Assembly (NCBI RefSeq): GCF_010671925.1
Contig: NZ_JAAHIH010000001.1
Span: 1,431,053-1,495,052 of the forward strand
Reading direction: 5' to 3'
Source: Moorena sp. SIOASIH
GTDB taxonomy: Bacteria > Cyanobacteriota > Cyanobacteriia > Cyanobacteriales > Coleofasciculaceae
Length of the DNA: 64,000 bases
Part shown: positions 14,816 through 24,117 of the stretch, piece after piece
Numbering within the stretch: position 1 is the first letter of the stretch
How the letters are laid out: every line of letters begins with the position of its first letter
Translations under genes and position numbers: made by a program
Notes under the pieces: model-generated
The model's database searches: none
Told to the model about the DNA's origin: nothing
What the model saw: only the letters and a program-made list of their open reading frames with translations

Positions 14816-17800
14816 ATGGTTCAGGATTCATCGTCTCAAGCTGCTTTCAAGCAATATTTTGCTCAACAACTTGCCCAGACCCTGGGACAAGCACTCCCTC
14901 AACAAGAACTCGACCGCTGCTTCAAAGGTATTAAAATTCTGGAACCAAGGGCAGGTAAGGGATTCTGGCAAGCAGGTAATGGCAATGTTGGCCTTTACAT
15001 CGTTATGGCTGGCAAAGTCAGGCTCCTCGATCAGCACAATAACTTACTGGCTTCCCTAGAAGCATCCAGCACCTTCGGCGAGCTGACCTTGTTTCCAGAA
15101 GAATCGTTTCAGCCTTACACTGCCAGAGCTTCTGTCAAGCTCAAGCTTTGCTATCTTGCTGGTGAGTTGTTGCAGCCCTTGCTCCGTAACTATCCCAGCA
15201 TCCGGGATCACCTCCATAGACAAGCAGTATTGCGGGATCTATTCTTATTGTGTCGTCGCAATGGTTTTTTCGAGAATCTACCCCGAGAAGGGTTACTTAA
15301 AACGCTATCGCTATTAAAACCCTATACTCTGGAAGTGGGCACACTCCCAGATTCTCTACTAAACAATCAAAGACTTTGGCTGCTCCGACACGGAGAGCTA
15401 CTCCATGGTTCTGGCAAAACCCTCAATGCTGGCAGCATCTACACTCCCTCCCAGTTAAAGGAGGAAAACTCTTGGCAGGTGAGGATGCCAACTAAGCTAT
15501 ATAGTCTCAGCAATGGTGATAGCAAAATTGCCCTACTCCACTTGCCACAACTTAGTGAGCTGATTGAGTCTGATGCTACCCCATCGGCTAACGACCAACC
15601 TATTCCAGCATTGGCTAAGACCTTGTCAGCTGTCGCACCTGCTCAACCGTCTCCAGAGCGAAAACCAAAGCCCAAGACCCGTCGAGTTTACTTTCCCAAC
15701 CCCACAATCAAAGTCAGCCATTGGTGGCAGCAAGTTACTCAAAGCTATCCGTTTTTTGCCCAACAGAGTTCCTCAGATTGTGGTGCTGCTTGTTTAGTGA
15801 TGATCGGTCGCTACTGGGGTAGGCGTTTCAGTGTTAATCGTTTGCGGGATGTTGCCAATGTTGACCGCAATGGCACATCACTACGAGGTCTAGCTGCAGC
15901 AGCAGAAAGCATCGGCTTTTCTACCCGACCGGTCAAAGCTAGTCTCGACCGATTGGCAACAGAGAAACTGCCCGCTATTGCCCATTGGGAGGGCAGACAC
16001 TACATCGTGGTCTATAAAGTGACTCGCGATCGCGTAATTGTAGGAGACCCTGCCATTGGTCAAAAAACCTTCAACCATTCCGATTTCAAAGCAAATTGGA
16101 CTGGCTATGCCCTTCTGTTGCAACCGACAGCAATGCTGAAGGAAGCCAAGGAGGCCAGTGTTGCCTTCTGGCAGTTCTTTGAATTAATGAAACCTCACGG
16201 GCTGGTGCTTCTAGAGGTATTAATCGCATCTATCTTAGTTCAGATCTTTGGACTAGTTACACCTCTATTCACACAGCTATTGTTAGACCGGGTAATAGTG
16301 CAAGGTAGTACCCTGACCTTAAACGCTGTTGGCTTAGGCTTGCTGCTGTTTGGCTTATTCCAAATTGCCATGACTGGCTTGCGGCAATATTTGCTAGACC
16401 ACACCGCTAACAAAGTCGATCTCGCCTTGATTGTCGGGTTTATTCGCCATACCTTCCGATTACCCTTAAACTTCTTTGAGTCTCGTTTTGTCGGTGACAT
16501 TGTCTCCCGCGTCCAAGAAAACCAAAAAATTCAAAGCTTCCTCACTGGGGAAGCTATATCAATCTTGCTCGACTTACTCACTGTTTTTATCTACGTGAGT
16601 CTGATGTTTTGGTACAGCTGGAAATTAGCAGGGCTAGTGTTGTTAATTGTGCCGCCATTTTTCCTGCTGGCATTAATAGCCACGCCCTTCTTACGCCGGA
16701 TTTCCCGAGAAATATTCGATGCTTTAGTTAATCAAGAAAGCTATCTGATCGAAACCCTGACCGGGATTAACACAATTAAATCCATGGCAGTTGAACAAAC
16801 AGTGCGCTGGCATTGGGAGGAACTCCTGAATAAGTCGATCAAAACTAGCTTTTCTGGGCAAATCATCAGCAACCAGTTACAAATATTCAGTAATACTATC
16901 GAAACAGTTGCTACTACTACTCTGCTGTGGTATGGAGCGTGGCTGGTGATTCAAAACCAACTTACCATCGGTCAATTAGTTGCCTTTGATATGTTGCTAA
17001 ATAATGTGATGGACCCCTTCCAGCGCATAACCGTGTTGTGGAATGAATTGCAGGAAGTGCTGATTGCAGTGGAACGGATCAATGATGTGCTGGATGCGGA
17101 ACCAGAAGAAGATTTGCAGCAGCAACTTCGTCAATCCTTACCACAACTGAAGGGTCACATTCGCTTTGAGCAAGTCACCTTTCGTTATCACCCTCAAAGC
17201 GATATTAATGTACTCGAAAATCTCAGTTTTGAGGTCAAACCAGGGCAAATGGTAGCCCTAGTCGGTCGCAGTGGTTCAGGGAAAACCACCATTTCCAAAT
17301 TAGTTTTGGGGCTTTATATCCCCACAGATGGCAAAGTGTTAATTGATGGTCAAGACATCACCAGTCTTTCCCTGCGCTCATTGCGGGAGCAGATTGGTGT
17401 AGTTAACCAAGATACATTTCTGTTTGGCAAAACCATTCGGGAAAACATTGCCATGGGTTATCCCTCAGCAACCCTAGCAGAAATTATGGAAGCAGCGCGA
17501 CAGGCTGGTGCAGATGAGTTTATTAAACAGCTACCCATGGGTTATGAGACTCAGATTGGCGAGGGGGGTGGTATGTTATCTGGTGGTCAACGTCAGCGCC
17601 TAGCGATCGCCCGTGCTTTGGTAGGGAATCCCCGCTTGTTGATTTTAGATGAAGCCACCAGCAACCTGGATGCTGAATCCGAGCGCATCATTCAAACTAA
17701 CTTAAACACAATTTTGAAAAGTCGAACCACCTTAGTTATTGCTCATCGCCTCTCTACCGTGCGCCAAGCTGATGTAATTCTAGTACTTGATCGAGGAATC

Positions 17801-17896
17801 TTGGTCGAAAGTGGTAACCACGAGACATTAATGGCTAAGCGTGGTCACTACTTCTATCTCAATCAGCAACAACTGACCGTTACTGTTGGTGATTAA
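14816..17896 (+). CDS. C39-peptidase ABC exporter with cyclic-nucleotide-binding-like domain
   Basis: 1026 residues. Order: a cNMP-binding-like domain (about 10-140, 'GLYIVMAGKVRLLD ... FGELTLFPEE') and a second weaker one; a C39 peptidase (about 312-440) with Cys322 in SSDCGAACLVM, His near 394 in GRHYIVVYK and Asp near 412 in VGDPA, so the catalytic set is complete; six transmembrane helices (460-750); an ATPase with Walker A GRSGSGKTT near 817, signature LSGGQRQRL near 920 and Walker B LLILDEAT. It would cut leaders after GG and export the cores, matching the two VLGG precursors. The domain plan is that of HetC/SurB-type cyanobacterial exporters. I chose the ATG at 14816, with GGAG 8 bases upstream, over the TTG at 14798. 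An HlyD gene follows. Confidence 0.93.
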   Translation: MVQDSSSQAAFKQYFAQQLAQTLGQALPQQELDRCFKGIKILEPRAGKGFWQAGNGNVGLYIVMAGKVRLLDQHNNLLASLEASSTFGELTLFPEESFQPYTARASVKLKLCYLAGELLQPLLRNYPSIRDHLHRQAVLRDLFLLCRRNGFFENLPREGLLKTLSLLKPYTLEVGTLPDSLLNNQRLWLLRHGELLHGSGKTLNAGSIYTPSQLKEENSWQVRMPTKLYSLSNGDSKIALLHLPQLSELIESDATPSANDQPIPALAKTLSAVAPAQPSPERKPKPKTRRVYFPNPTIKVSHWWQQVTQSYPFFAQQSSSDCGAACLVMIGRYWGRRFSVNRLRDVANVDRNGTSLRGLAAAAESIGFSTRPVKASLDRLATEKLPAIAHWEGRHYIVVYKVTRDRVIVGDPAIGQKTFNHSDFKANWTGYALLLQPTAMLKEAKEASVAFWQFFELMKPHGLVLLEVLIASILVQIFGLVTPLFTQLLLDRVIVQGSTLTLNAVGLGLLLFGLFQIAMTGLRQYLLDHTANKVDLALIVGFIRHTFRLPLNFFESRFVGDIVSRVQENQKIQSFLTGEAISILLDLLTVFIYVSLMFWYSWKLAGLVLLIVPPFFLLALIATPFLRRISREIFDALVNQESYLIETLTGINTIKSMAVEQTVRWHWEELLNKSIKTSFSGQIISNQLQIFSNTIETVATTTLLWYGAWLVIQNQLTIGQLVAFDMLLNNVMDPFQRITVLWNELQEVLIAVERINDVLDAEPEEDLQQQLRQSLPQLKGHIRFEQVTFRYHPQSDINVLENLSFEVKPGQMVALVGRSGSGKTTISKLVLGLYIPTDGKVLIDGQDITSLSLRSLREQIGVVNQDTFLFGKTIRENIAMGYPSATLAEIMEAARQAGADEFIKQLPMGYETQIGEGGGMLSGGQRQRLAIARALVGNPRLLILDEATSNLDAESERIIQTNLNTILKSRTTLVIAHRLSTVRQADVILVLDRGILVESGNHETLMAKRGHYFYLNQQQLTVTVGD

Positions 17897-17908
17897 AATC
17901 CTAATTAA

Positions 17909-18310
17909 AGGGAATAGGGAGCAGGGAGTAGGGAGTAGGGAACAGGGAATAGGGAATCGGGAATCGGGAATCGGGAATCGGGAATCGGGAATCGGGAATC
18001 GGGAATCGGGAACAGGGAAAAAATGCTGTGTACTTCATAGTTATGAAAAACGCTTTATCCTTCTTGATTGATAGTCAAATTAAACTTAAAAAAACAAATA
18101 AAAAAATCAAAACTTTTATGGTATTTATTTACATAAATATCATAAAATTGCAAGTATATAAAACGTTTTTAATAGTAATAATTTACACATAGTTTTTCCC
18201 CTACTCCCTACTCCCTACTCCCGATTCCCTACTCCCGATTCCCTACTCCCTACTCCCTACTCCCTACTCCCTACTCCCTGTTCCCTATTCCCTATTCCCT
18301 GTTCCCTTTT
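17909..18310. repeat. Heptamer arrays (GGGAATC and CCCTACT) between exporter and HlyD genes
   Basis: 17909-18018 holds GGGAGTA/GGGAACA then eight GGGAATC units. A half family A element (GTACTTCATAGTTATGAAAA) follows at 18025. After an AT-rich stretch, 18197-18310 holds CCCTACT/CCCGATT/CCCTGTT units on the other strand sense. The two arrays are near complements and could pair into a long stem in an exporter-HlyD transcript. Confidence 0.85.
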
Positions 18311-18344
18311 TTAAAAATGCTATAGCAATTACCAATTTTGGATT

Positions 18345-19949
18345 ATGCCATACGACCCTAACTCAGGCTTTCCTAACTCAGGCTTTCCGAAAAAGCCAAA
18401 CGATGACTATATAAATCCCAATAGTTTAGTCACCAAGCCACCGGACTCCCTAAACACTAATCAGACACCACCGCCAACCCAAACAGCCTCATCACAATCA
18501 ACCTCATCACAATCTCTCGGTGATGACTGGTCTGAAGTCACCCATGACTTGCTCAATACCTTGCCACGACCGTGGACTCGGGGATTGCTCTATCTGTTAG
18601 TGATCTGTGCCGGTACCCTCTTACCTTGGTCAATGCTCTCCAAGGTAGATGAGACCGGGAGTGCCAGAGGGCGGATTGAGCCCAAGGGGAAAACCATTAG
18701 GTTGGATGCACCAGTTTCTGGAACAGTGGCTGCCCTTAAAGTAAAAGAAGGGGAGATCGTAAAGGCAGGACAGATTTTACTGGAGTTAGAATCAGATTTA
18801 GTTCGTGCTGAGCTTGAGCAGTTGCATCAAAGACAGACAGGTCAACAGAATCGGCTGGCGCAGTTGGACATACTCAAGAATCAATTGATGCTGGGGCTGC
18901 ATACCCAACAGCAACAGAACCAAGCTCAAGAATTGGAAAAACAGGTTCAAGTGGAGCAGGCAAAGTATAATCTAGATTCTCTCAAGAATATCCATAATTT
19001 ACAAAAAGAGGAAAAACTGGCCCAAATCAATCAAGTTAAGCAATCCATTGAGTCGAGCCAAGCAACTTATAAATTAGCATTAATTCGGTTATCAGCTGCC
19101 CAGGAAAGACTCCCACGCTACAAACAAGCGTTTGAGGAAGGTGTCATTTCACAAGACCGCTTCATTGAAGCGGAACAGCTGGTAAAAGAAAACTATCAAA
19201 GCGTTGTGCAAGCTCAGTCCGATATTTTGCAAGCCAAGTCCCGCCTCAAAGAGCAGCAAGGCGGCTACGAGCGGATTATTCATGAAGCTAAGGCTGATAT
19301 TCAGCAAGCTGAACTTCGCCTTAAAGAACAGAAACGTAGCTATCAGAGTCTAGTGCAAGGCAGTAAACTGGCGATGCTAAAAATTGAGGAACAGCTGAAG
19401 AATCTGGAAACAGAAATTACTACCCTGCAAGCAGAAATTGCCCAGGCTAAAACCCAGATTAAATCCTTGGAATTTCAGTTAGAGCAACGAGTACTCAAAG
19501 CTCCTGCTACTGGCACAGTTTTTCATTTGCCCATCCAAGGCGCTGGGGATGTTGTCCAACCGGGAGAGGTAATTGTAGAGATTGCACCAGAGAATTCATC
19601 CCTAGTACTCCGAGCCCAAATAGCCACTACAGAGAGTGGGTCTTTACAGGTAGGAATGCCAGTGAAGATGAAGTTTGATGCCTATCCCTTCCAAAACTAT
19701 GGGGTATTGAAAGGTAACCTGAGTTGGATTTCTCCAGACTCGAAGATGACAGAAACCAACCAAGGCAAGCTAGAAAGTTTTGAACTGGAAATCGAGTTAG
19801 AAAAGCCCTATATCGAAGCCCAAAACAAAAAGATTACCTTAACTCCAGGTCAGACGGCAACAGCCGAGGTGATTGTCCGGCAACGTCGTGTTATTGATTT
19901 CGTTCTGGATCCATTTAAGAAGTTGCAAAAAAGTGGTTTGGAGCTTTGA
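18345..19949 (+). CDS. HlyD-family periplasmic adaptor of the exporter
   Basis: 534 residues: a Pro/Ser/Thr-rich cytoplasmic tail (1-75), one transmembrane helix (about 80-100, 'GLLYLLVICAGTLLPWSM'), the lipoyl half-motif 'IRLDAPVSGTVAALKVKEGEIVKAGQILLELE', a long coiled coil (about 160-385), the second lipoyl half 'VLKAPATGTVFHLPIQGAGDVVQPGEVIVEIAPE', and a beta-barrel domain to the end. This is a full-length membrane-fusion protein that links the C39 ABC exporter to an outer-membrane TolC-type channel. The start at 18345 lacks a clear ribosome site, and heptamer arrays separate it from the exporter gene. No TolC gene is in the window. Confidence 0.93.
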   Translation: MPYDPNSGFPNSGFPKKPNDDYINPNSLVTKPPDSLNTNQTPPPTQTASSQSTSSQSLGDDWSEVTHDLLNTLPRPWTRGLLYLLVICAGTLLPWSMLSKVDETGSARGRIEPKGKTIRLDAPVSGTVAALKVKEGEIVKAGQILLELESDLVRAELEQLHQRQTGQQNRLAQLDILKNQLMLGLHTQQQQNQAQELEKQVQVEQAKYNLDSLKNIHNLQKEEKLAQINQVKQSIESSQATYKLALIRLSAAQERLPRYKQAFEEGVISQDRFIEAEQLVKENYQSVVQAQSDILQAKSRLKEQQGGYERIIHEAKADIQQAELRLKEQKRSYQSLVQGSKLAMLKIEEQLKNLETEITTLQAEIAQAKTQIKSLEFQLEQRVLKAPATGTVFHLPIQGAGDVVQPGEVIVEIAPENSSLVLRAQIATTESGSLQVGMPVKMKFDAYPFQNYGVLKGNLSWISPDSKMTETNQGKLESFELEIELEKPYIEAQNKKITLTPGQTATAEVIVRQRRVIDFVLDPFKKLQKSGLEL

Positions 19950-19985
19950 CATTAATTTTTGAATAATCACCAACGTGATCTTATA

Positions 19986-20120
19986 TATAGGTTCTCATAG
20001 CTATGAAATACACAGGATTTTTTCCCTACTCCCTACTCCCTACTCCCTACTCCCTACTCCCTACTCCCTACTCCCTAAAACCCATAATGAAAGTACCTCA
20101 CCCCATTAATAACTGCTATA
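19986..20120. mobile_element. Family A palindromic element with CCCTACT array
   Basis: Left end TATAGGTTCTCATAGCTATG followed by CACAGGATTTTTT, right end GTACCTCACCCCATTAATAA then CTGCTATA. Nine CCCTACT units lie inside. The right end supplies the TAG stop (20116-20118, minus strand) of the ABC exporter gene. Confidence 0.65.
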
Positions 20121-21921
20121 TCTGTAATGAATGTAACTGTGTATAGGTTCCATCTTTAGCCAGCAGTTGAGCGTGATTGCCAACTTCTACAATATGCCCT
20201 CGTTCCATAACTACAATCCGGTCAGCTTTCCGAATTGTTGACAGGCGATGAGCTACCACAAACGTTGTGCGGTTTTCCATCAAGTGTTCCAAAGCTTCCT
20301 GAATCAAAGCTTCCGAAGCAGTATCTAGAGACGATGTTGCTTCATCGAGAACTAACACCCTTGGATTACGAATTAAAGCACGAGCAATAGCTAGTCGTTG
20401 CCGTTGACCACCAGAAAGTTTTGCCCCATTTTCCCCAATTAGAGTATCAAGTCCCGAGGGCAATTCCTGAATAAATTCTAAAGCATTGGCATCCTGAATC
20501 GCCTTGAGTAACTGTTCTTCATCCAATTGTTCACTGCCGTACACAATATTCTCTCGCACCGTACCTTCAAATAAGATAGTCTCCTGGGAAACCACTGAGA
20601 GGAATTTCCGATAGGTCTGTAGGTCGAGGCTACTCATATCTGTACCATCTAGTAAAACTCTTCCGGTCGTGGGAGCCATGAAACCAATAATCAGACTTAA
20701 TAAGGTAGATTTTCCGGCTCCGGATGGTCCGACGATGGCAATGGTTTCGCCAGGATTGACCTGTAGACAAAAGTCTTCAATGGCAAACTGTTCCGTATCG
20801 GGATACTTATAACTAAGGGACTCAAAGGTGAATTCACCACGCACCTGTTGCAGAGCTATCTTACCAGGATTGCGCTCTAGGTCAGGACACTCCAGAATTT
20901 CACCGACTGAGCGAATGGATTCAAAACCTTTGCCAATCTGTGGCAATACAGCTAAGATTTGCACTATCGAGTTAGTCAGGGAATCAAAATAGCCGGTCAG
21001 TAACACCACATCCCCCACTGTGATTGACCATTGCTTGGTATAGACTAACCAGGCTGAGGTGATCAAGCAAATCAGACTGAATAACCGTAGGGTTACCCAA
21101 GAAGAGGAATCGGTGATAGCGTTAATCGAGTCAAGTCGCACCGCTGCCTCTTTGACAGTCACTAGCTTGCCATCAATCCGTTCCATCTCAGTCTGTTGAG
21201 CACCATGAGCTCGTGTGACTGGGATTAGCTGAATCATCTCGATTAAGCTAGCTGCCATTTCTTCTAGTTGTTGTCGGAAAGCAGAATTGCGATCGCGAAT
21301 CGGTCCTCTGAGTACCGAAATCAGAATCACAGCGGCTGGGACAGTTCCCAGGAAGAACAGCAGGAACCAAGGAGCACGAATAGCAGTAGCGACAATTGCT
21401 ACTAAGATAGTTAGCATAGCTGCAGGGACAAACTGGAACAGGGTTGTTGCCAACCCTTGAATTTGTTCCACATCCCGCAAGAGTTTGGTTTGTAGTGCTC
21501 CCTTGCTGTTATTTTTGTAGAATCCAATCGAAAGCAGTTGCAGCTGCTGGGTGATTACTGAGCGCAGATTCGACTCCATGTTGCGAGTCGCGAGACTCAT
21601 AAACCGGATGTGTAAGTAATGGGTGGGGATATTTTGCAGTACAGAAATCCCTAGGATAGCCCCATTAATCCATAACTCCGACAGTGGGTGAGTGCTTGGG
21701 TTGGAAATAATATCAATCACATTAGCAATCACCAATGGTCTGATCCATTCCGGACTGTGTTTGATCACATACATCGCCATCGAAAGTCCGATTTTACCTA
21801 GGTCTTGGCGGTAGAGATAAAGTAGTGTCCGGAAGGGGTACTCACTCCGATACTCTTGAGGAGGTGACTCCTTGGGTAGATTAGATGGTGCCGTAACACT
21901 TGCCACTGATAATGCTTTCAT
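20116..21921 (-). CDS. ABC exporter (half-transporter, no peptidase domain)
   Basis: 601 residues: six transmembrane helices over about 40-330 and a C-terminal ATPase with Walker A IVGPSGAGKSTLL, signature KLSGGQRQRLAIARAL, Walker B VLVLDEATSSLD and the switch His in VVAHRLST. Full length for a homodimeric MsbA/LmrA-type exporter of lipids, drugs or peptides. It is convergent with the HlyD gene and may be part of the peptide locus (self-protection or export of a finished product) or independent. The stop codon is provided by the TATAG end of a palindromic element, so the last residues may not be ancestral. Confidence 0.88.
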   Translation of the reverse strand: MKALSVASVTAPSNLPKESPPQEYRSEYPFRTLLYLYRQDLGKIGLSMAMYVIKHSPEWIRPLVIANVIDIISNPSTHPLSELWINGAILGISVLQNIPTHYLHIRFMSLATRNMESNLRSVITQQLQLLSIGFYKNNSKGALQTKLLRDVEQIQGLATTLFQFVPAAMLTILVAIVATAIRAPWFLLFFLGTVPAAVILISVLRGPIRDRNSAFRQQLEEMAASLIEMIQLIPVTRAHGAQQTEMERIDGKLVTVKEAAVRLDSINAITDSSSWVTLRLFSLICLITSAWLVYTKQWSITVGDVVLLTGYFDSLTNSIVQILAVLPQIGKGFESIRSVGEILECPDLERNPGKIALQQVRGEFTFESLSYKYPDTEQFAIEDFCLQVNPGETIAIVGPSGAGKSTLLSLIIGFMAPTTGRVLLDGTDMSSLDLQTYRKFLSVVSQETILFEGTVRENIVYGSEQLDEEQLLKAIQDANALEFIQELPSGLDTLIGENGAKLSGGQRQRLAIARALIRNPRVLVLDEATSSLDTASEALIQEALEHLMENRTTFVVAHRLSTIRKADRIVVMERGHIVEVGNHAQLLAKDGTYTQLHSLQI

Positions 21922-22699
21922 GTCCCCAGTCTGTATGTCTCCTCTAACTGCTACTGTCTTGCCACATGGACTGTAAAGAAACAGACAAGGAATTGTCTCT
22001 TTTTATAAAGAAACAAAAAATATTTTTTTTATCAAAACTAGGTATTTTTGACAGTCTTTATCGTCGCCAAAAATAGTACTCTGTGAAAATTAATTGGAGC
22101 GCAAAATCATAACAGCAAATAGCCAGATTTACTATTGTTTAATTGCCGTGATCTTCTTCTTTGCTCTGGATTGGGTTTGTATTTTAGGTTCTTCAGTACC
22201 TTTTATGCTAAATTTCAACTTAAAAAACTCAGAAAGCTTACTGTATAAGGAAAATGAGGCTATTTAACTAACAAAATTTTCTGAATACGGCCTCTTTACA
22301 CTACTCCCTGCTCCCTGCTCCCTTAGCTAAAGTGTTTATTTAGCATAACAAGTACGGAAGAGCCGTATTTTATATATTATTGTCTGAGCCAGTAAGTATT
22401 TGATAATGGGTAAACACAGCCACAAAACATTCTATTTATAATATTATTGTTCCCTGAGATTTTTTGTTAAAACTGAAGTCTGTGGACTATTGTGGTAAGG
22501 GCTAGGGCTCAAGGAGAGCAAGGCTGATGATTGAACCCAGAAAAAAAGGCTTTTTCCAGACTCGACCCATCCTTCCCCCTTGAGTATTTCAATAGACCTC
22601 TTGCAAAAGTATTTTTATAATAGTGTTTGCGTCAATTCTTGTCCACTGTTCCCTGTTCCCAGATCCGCTGTTCCCGACAACTGCCGCGAAGTCTAATAG
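21922..22699. other. Gene-free stretch of 778 bases
   Basis: AT-rich, with one clear mobile element (22187-22364, listed separately). At 22590 ATAGACCTCTTGCAAAAGTA is a single end of the element family found complete at 43239-43444. No believable coding frame. Confidence 0.6.
22187..22364. mobile_element. Non-autonomous element with 27-bp TIRs and 8-bp target duplication (copy 1)
   Basis: 178 bases. Left end GGTTCTTCAGTACCTTTTAT, right end reversed GGCTCTTCCGTACTTGTTAT; the arms continue GCTAAAT in both, giving imperfect 27-base inverted repeats. GTATTTTA flanks it on both sides (22179-22186 and 22365-22372). An 8-bp duplication and GG-start ends suggest an ISL3-like transposase as the source. 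A short CCCTGCT heptamer run lies inside. A second copy is at 41994-42377. Confidence 0.9.
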
Positions 22700-23770
22700 C
22701 TACCGTTGTAAACTTCTAGGATCGAGAGCATCCCGCAAGCCATCCCCAAGTAAATTAAACGCCAACACTGTCAGAATAATCAGCAGTGCTGGGGGCCAAA
22801 TCAACCAAGGCTGTAGCACGATGATTGAGGCATTGGTTGCCAAAGACAACAAATTTCCCCAGGACGGATCCGGTTGCTGAATTCCCAACCCAATCAAACT
22901 CAGCACCGACTCGGCCACAATGAAACCAGGAACTGCCAAGGTTGCTGATATAATCACATAGGAAGCTGTCTGGGGCAGAACGTGGCGTACAATGATATAA
23001 AAGGGATTCGCCCCCATAGTTTTGGCAGCTTGGACAAATTCCCGCTCCTTAATCGATAACACCTGTCCTCGGATCACTCGTGCTAAGCCAGACCAGCTAA
23101 TAAACGAGGTAATCAAAACAATTAACAAAAACCGTTGGGCACTAGTTAGACCAGGTGGTAGCACAGCAGCTAAGGCGACGAGTAGGTAAATACCAGGAAT
23201 AGTCATCAAAACTTCTACCAGACGCATGATGATCCCATCTACCCAGCCGCCGAAATAGCCGGAAATTCCCCCAATGATTAGACCAAGGGGAAAGGAGATC
23301 GCAATTCCGACTAGACCAATACTAAGACTAATCCGACCCCCATACACCAAGCGACTAAACTGATCACGAGCTTGCTCATCGGTACCTAATAGATTAATCT
23401 TACCCTCACCCACCGTACCGAACAGGTGACGGTTAAAGGGAATCGCTCCAAACAACTTATACTCCCGACCTGGAACAAATAGACCCACGGGCGACGGCTT
23501 TTGCCAGTCTACATTTAGTTTGCGATCGCCTGTCTCTAAATCCGTTGGTCCTTGGGTTGTGGGATAGACATGGGGACCAATAAACTTTTTGGTTTGCTGG
23601 TTACGCCAGTAGATCTTGGTAGGTGGTAGCAGGGAACCATCTGGCTGAGACACATAAGGATCGTAGGGAGCAACAACATCTGCTGCAATGACAATTAGAT
23701 AAAACGTCAATAATAGCAATGCCCCAAAACGGGCGAGAGGGTTCTTGGTAAGTTTTTGCCACCAGTTCAT
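22700..23770 (-). CDS. DppC-like ABC transporter permease
   Basis: 356 residues: an N-terminal membrane helix (LARFGALLLLTFYLIVIAADVV) followed by APYDPY, typical of DppC/OppC, then a roughly 100-residue periplasmic insert, and five more helices with the EAA loop 'REFVQAAKTMGANPFYIIVRHVLPQ'. The C-terminus (NLLGDGLRDALDPR) is the family hallmark. It is an inner-membrane subunit for uptake of peptides, nickel or other small solutes. The partner DppB permease, ATPases and binding protein are not in the window; cyanobacteria often scatter them. Intact, single gene. Substrate unknown. Confidence 0.9.
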   Translation of the reverse strand: MNWWQKLTKNPLARFGALLLLTFYLIVIAADVVAPYDPYVSQPDGSLLPPTKIYWRNQQTKKFIGPHVYPTTQGPTDLETGDRKLNVDWQKPSPVGLFVPGREYKLFGAIPFNRHLFGTVGEGKINLLGTDEQARDQFSRLVYGGRISLSIGLVGIAISFPLGLIIGGISGYFGGWVDGIIMRLVEVLMTIPGIYLLVALAAVLPPGLTSAQRFLLIVLITSFISWSGLARVIRGQVLSIKEREFVQAAKTMGANPFYIIVRHVLPQTASYVIISATLAVPGFIVAESVLSLIGLGIQQPDPSWGNLLSLATNASIIVLQPWLIWPPALLIILTVLAFNLLGDGLRDALDPRSLQR

Positions 23771-24112
23771 AGGATTCTGACTCCGAAAGGGCGAAAAGCA
23801 CCTCGCGTTTACTTAGTATGGGTCTTATTAGTATGGGTCTTATTAGTATGGGCGTGTCTTGCATTAGCTATGTTTTACCCATACCCCATACTAATAAGAT
23901 GGTATCGAAATCTGGTCCAACCACCCTTGACCCAACACCCTTGACCCTAACACCGTTCACCCTTAAGCCTTGACCTTTAATACCTTCTGATTATATAGCG
24001 TTGATCATAGTGATGAGGTACACAGGATTTTTTCCCTATTCCCTATTCCCTATTCCCTATTCCCTGTTCCCTAAAACCCAAGAGCCTAAGTACCTCACCC
24101 CATTAGGAACTG
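23771..24112. other. Spacer with a 15-bp tandem repeat and a family A element
   Basis: GTATGGGTCTTATTA is repeated about 2.6 times at 23816-23855, with a reversed CCCATACTAATAAG at 23889. A complete family A palindromic element with TTCCCTA heptamers lies at 23994-24117. Nothing coding is seen. Confidence 0.6.
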
Positions 24113-24117
24113 CTATA
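23994..24117. mobile_element. Family A palindromic element
   Basis: TATAGCGTTGATCATAGTGA, then GAGGTACACAGGATTTTTT, TTCCCTA heptamers, AAAACCCAAGAG, GTACCTCACCCCATTAGGAA and CTGCTATA. The right end gives the TAG stop codon of the HD-domain gene (24113-24115 on the minus strand). Confidence 0.65.

Noticed and set aside
20116..21921. Second C39 exporter
   Set aside because: The N-terminus goes directly into membrane helices; no Cys/His peptidase motif.
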